Source: Botrytis cinerea B05.10 | Lineage: Eukaryota > Ascomycota > Leotiomycetes > Helotiales > Sclerotiniaceae | Direction of reading: 5' to 3' | Length of the DNA: 64,000 nt | Assembly: GCF_000143535.2 (NCBI RefSeq) | Contig: NC_037320.1 | Coordinates: 620,001-684,000, forward strand | Part shown: piece by piece, positions 61,505 to 64,000 of the stretch | Layout of the letters: every line of letters begins with the position of its first letter | Position numbering within the stretch: position 1 is the stretch's first letter | Notes under the pieces: model-generated | What the model saw: the letters and a program-made list of their open reading frames with translations, nothing else | Database searches by the model: none | Told to the model about the DNA's origin: nothing | Made by a program: the position numbers and the translations under genes

Positions 61505-62695
61505 ATGTCAGCAATTCTAGAGGCCCCTTTTGATCCCAAACTCTCAGGTGCTTTGCTTACGGCATTTCTGTACTATCCAGATAAGTTGAGATCTATTGTA
61601 CCAACCAAGATTCAACCATACATTGGTTCTCCCGCCTTGATTCGAGCATTGAAGGTCCTACTCGTTTTGGGTATTGTACGCGGTGTCAATAATAAGCTAT
61701 CTCGGCTCGTGTTGAATAATTGGAAAAGAAATGCGAAGTTTATCAAGAGCCAGGAGGTTGTCTTGATTACGGGTGGCTCGAGTGGGATTGGAGAATCAAT
61801 GGCAAGAGAGTTCTCATCTAAAGGGGTTAAGGTTGTGGTTATGGATGTGAGCCCTCCAAAGACTCCATTCCGTGAGTCTTTCTACCTTCGGAAACACATC
61901 ATATACAACGGTGACTAACAATATCAAAGCCTCGAATGTTTCCTATTATCGAGTTGATATAACATCACCATCGCAAATTGCCTCTGCAGCTGCCGAAATA
62001 AGGAAAAGCCATGGAGATCCTACCGTGCTCATTAACAACGCCGGAATTGGTACTCTCCTGCCCATCTTAGAAGGCAGTGAAGAACAAACCCGAAAAACGT
62101 TCGAGGTTAATACGGTATCCCATTTCTTTTTGGCCAGAGAATTCCTTCCAGCGATGATCAAGAAGAACCATGGTCACGTGGTGACAATTGCCTCTTTAGC
62201 AAGCTACCTGGTGCACGCTGTCAATGTAGATTATTCCTGTTCGAAAGCCAGTGCTCTCGCCTTTCATGAAGGACTTGCATCAGAATTGAAGTCTCTATAC
62301 AACGCACCTAATATCCGAACCACGTAAGTCCTCAAGTGTCCATCCACCTGACATTACCACCAGTATTCCGCACTCACAAAGGAAATAGTGTTGTCAATCC
62401 AGGATGGGTTCGCACGCCATTGGCTGAGGATGTTATATCGCAAGCCGGCTTCAAAGATACATATCTCCAACCCGAAACCGTTTCAAATGCTGTTGTTGAT
62501 CAAGTGTTGGCGGGTAGAAGTGGCCATATTATCTTACCTAAGAATATGAGCATCATGGGCACAATTAGGGGATGGCCATGGTGGCTCCAAACCTCGCTGC
62601 GAAACAAGGTAGCTCTAGACTTAAGCTTTGGAAGCCAAACGCAGCCTCATCCAGCAGTACAAACCGGAAACGTGGCTCCGGCGGCATCCACGTAA
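61505..62695 (+). CDS. Short-chain dehydrogenase/reductase (SDR), membrane-associated, retinol/steroid dehydrogenase-like
   Basis: Three exons (61505-61871, 61930-62323 and 62389-62695) give 355 residues. It is a classical SDR: nucleotide-binding TGGSSGIG (T89-G96), NNAG (158-161), N183, and catalytic S211, Y224 and K228 in YSCSK, then NPGWVRTP. The second strand ends VVVMDVSPP with an acidic residue, pointing to NAD(H). An N-terminal ~85-residue extension with a hydrophobic stretch (ALKVLLVLGIVRGV, about 49-62) precedes the domain, as in lipid-droplet and ER enzymes of the 17-beta-HSD11/DHRS3 group, so it is probably membrane-bound and acts on a lipid. The substrate is unknown. It is divergent from UGA2 but there is no evident link in reaction. 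Confidence 0.88.
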
Positions 62696-64000
62696 ATGTC
62701 CGCCTTGTTATCAACTTCCAGGAGTATTTTGTTTGTGTAAGGGAAGATTGACTTGGCGGGATGTTTTAGATGTTGTTCTATGTTACTCAGCGTTATCATC
62801 GTGGTTATCGTGACGACGTTAACCATGTTCGGGATCTATAAGACTTGTTTATTGGCACAAGACGCTGTCGGCGAATTCTGTACTCCGTAGATTGTAAACA
62901 CATATATCATACTCCACTCCACCTCGTTGTTGTGTGTGGTAAGCCAGTATGCATTTTATGCCCGGAAGAGCTCGAGGAGCCAATACCGGTTTAACCGTTA
63001 AATGACACATGCAACTATCCACAAACGCACACTAAACGTTACAAACGCGAGTTTTGATTCTAAAACAGGAGTATAGATTAGTAAATGCTCATCTTTACAA
63101 CACCATACCCACCACCGGAGCGCACCCAGAACCTCACCCCCTCCACCCCTCACCCTCTCACCCCCCCAAATTCAATACAACAACCAAGATCTAGATTCCC
63201 TCGTACCCTCCCCTTGAGGTCAAACGTCACTAATTCTTATTCCCCCATAAGCCACATACCGGGATATCCATCTAGAACCTGTGCAACTATCGAACCATAT
63301 ATCCACCCGTTTGCATTCCATGATTCCATTGCAAGCATATTCACGCATCACCGCACCCTATACTTGATTCGCACCAGCATCATGACAAGATTCAACCAAC
63401 CGGCATTGCTACCCATCAACCATGAAATTTCTTGCATGAAACCGCATTGACTTTTATGCACCTCTGTCTGCCGGGGCTGTCTGCCAGGTATCCCAGGCGT
63501 CTCCATTTGGCTGCCTGTGGAGAATCGAGGTGTGCACACGATAAACGGAGTACCGTATACAGTAAATTTGTCTGCGAAGGAAGCATGCTTACAGGATTAC
63601 GCGATGTGCAGGCCCGAGGTAGTAATTGCAGCAGTTGCAATGGGCGATATGTACGACCATGACATGTCCGCAACCCAAAATAGGACAACGCGAACAAGGG
63701 ATCCCCCTCCCTCAATGCCCCACCCTTGGAAAACGAAACGATTTCCTGGGCCCGGATCAGCGTACCGTGGATTTTGTCATGCAGATATATAGCTATTGCC
63801 ATTGTGCCAGTGTGCCAGTGTGCCAGTGATGCCAGTGATGCCGAGGAGGCATGTACGGTAGTGTCTCACACAGCCGTGGTGCAATGATTCATTAATGGAA
63901 AAAGTCTGGAGGGCACACCTCCACCAAAAAGCCAATACAGCCAGCATCGCCAAGTCCATTTGGTTATGGAAAGTTGTACCGGTACCTCACGCCAAATGCG
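62696..64000. other. Intergenic region at the right edge
   Basis: About 1.3 kb with no supported gene. Contains pyrimidine-rich stretches near 63100-63170 and a TGCCAG/TGATGCCAG repeat at about 63804-63842. Several overlapping short open frames on both strands at 63400-63830 have no family features; a gene could start beyond the window. Confidence 0.5.
63804..63842. repeat. GTGCCA/GATGCCA short tandem repeat
   Basis: Three GTGCCA-type units followed by two GTGATGCCA-type units, seen directly. Confidence 0.7.

Noticed and set aside
63400..63830. Overlapping open frames on both strands near the right edge
   Set aside because: They shadow one another and none shows family motifs; a real gene here cannot be supported from this window.

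Overview
The window looks like a nuclear contig of a filamentous ascomycete, most likely a leotiomycete of the Botrytis/Sclerotinia type. The signs are short GT-AG introns (about 45-75 nt) in most genes, AT-leaning intergenic DNA full of microsatellites, fungus-specific families (DUF3638/DUF3645 giant protein, PTH11/rhodopsin-like membrane protein, B. cinerea-type Fot1 element) and the absence of any bacterial-style operon. The species assignment is inference. Thirteen protein-coding genes and one dead transposon are supported; exon borders were placed by hand from splice sites and reading-frame phase. No tRNA, rRNA or CRISPR was seen.

Layout. 0.35-7 kb (+): VPS35, the retromer cargo subunit, then a type II membrane M28B peptidase-like protein (Tre1/Vps70/glutamate carboxypeptidase II family). 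8.8-10.2 kb (-): a disordered fungal protein with a conserved N-terminus. 10.2-17.9 kb: gene-free, microsatellite-rich, carrying at 12978-15269 a Fot1/pogo transposon with inverted repeats, a TA target duplication and a transposase destroyed by C-to-T/G-to-A changes. 17.9-20.9 kb (+): nine-exon PhoD-like phosphatase. 22.2-22.9 kb (-) and 23.3-25.1 kb (+): a Tma17/Adc17-like small protein and a mitochondrial rhomboid protease (PCP1 type), divergently transcribed. 27.6-38.0 kb (+): ten exons encoding a ~3180-residue DUF3638/DUF3645 protein in which helicase-like motifs can be read. 38.3-39.2 kb (-): unknown protein. 39.9-41.6 kb (-): seven-helix rhodopsin/PTH11-like membrane protein. 43.2-45.5 kb (+): APC-family amino-acid/choline permease. 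46.7-47.6 kb (+): GNAT acetyltransferase. 47.6-54.3 kb: a gene-poor stretch. 54.3-54.7 kb (+): 104-residue PLDc_N membrane protein. 58.7-60.9 kb (-) and 61.5-62.7 kb (+): succinate-semialdehyde dehydrogenase (UGA2) and an SDR oxidoreductase, divergently arranged.

The genes do not form a biosynthetic cluster. Most are housekeeping: endosomal sorting (VPS35, M28B receptor-like protein), organelle proteostasis (PCP1, Adc17-like), and GABA/choline uptake and the GABA shunt (permease, UGA2). The two items most worth study are the giant DUF3638 protein, whose central and C-terminal parts contain a P-loop, a DExD box and SF2 motif V/VI-like sequences, and the hypermutated Fot1 element, whose transposase can still be followed in one reading frame and whose mutation pattern does not look like simple CpA-directed RIP.
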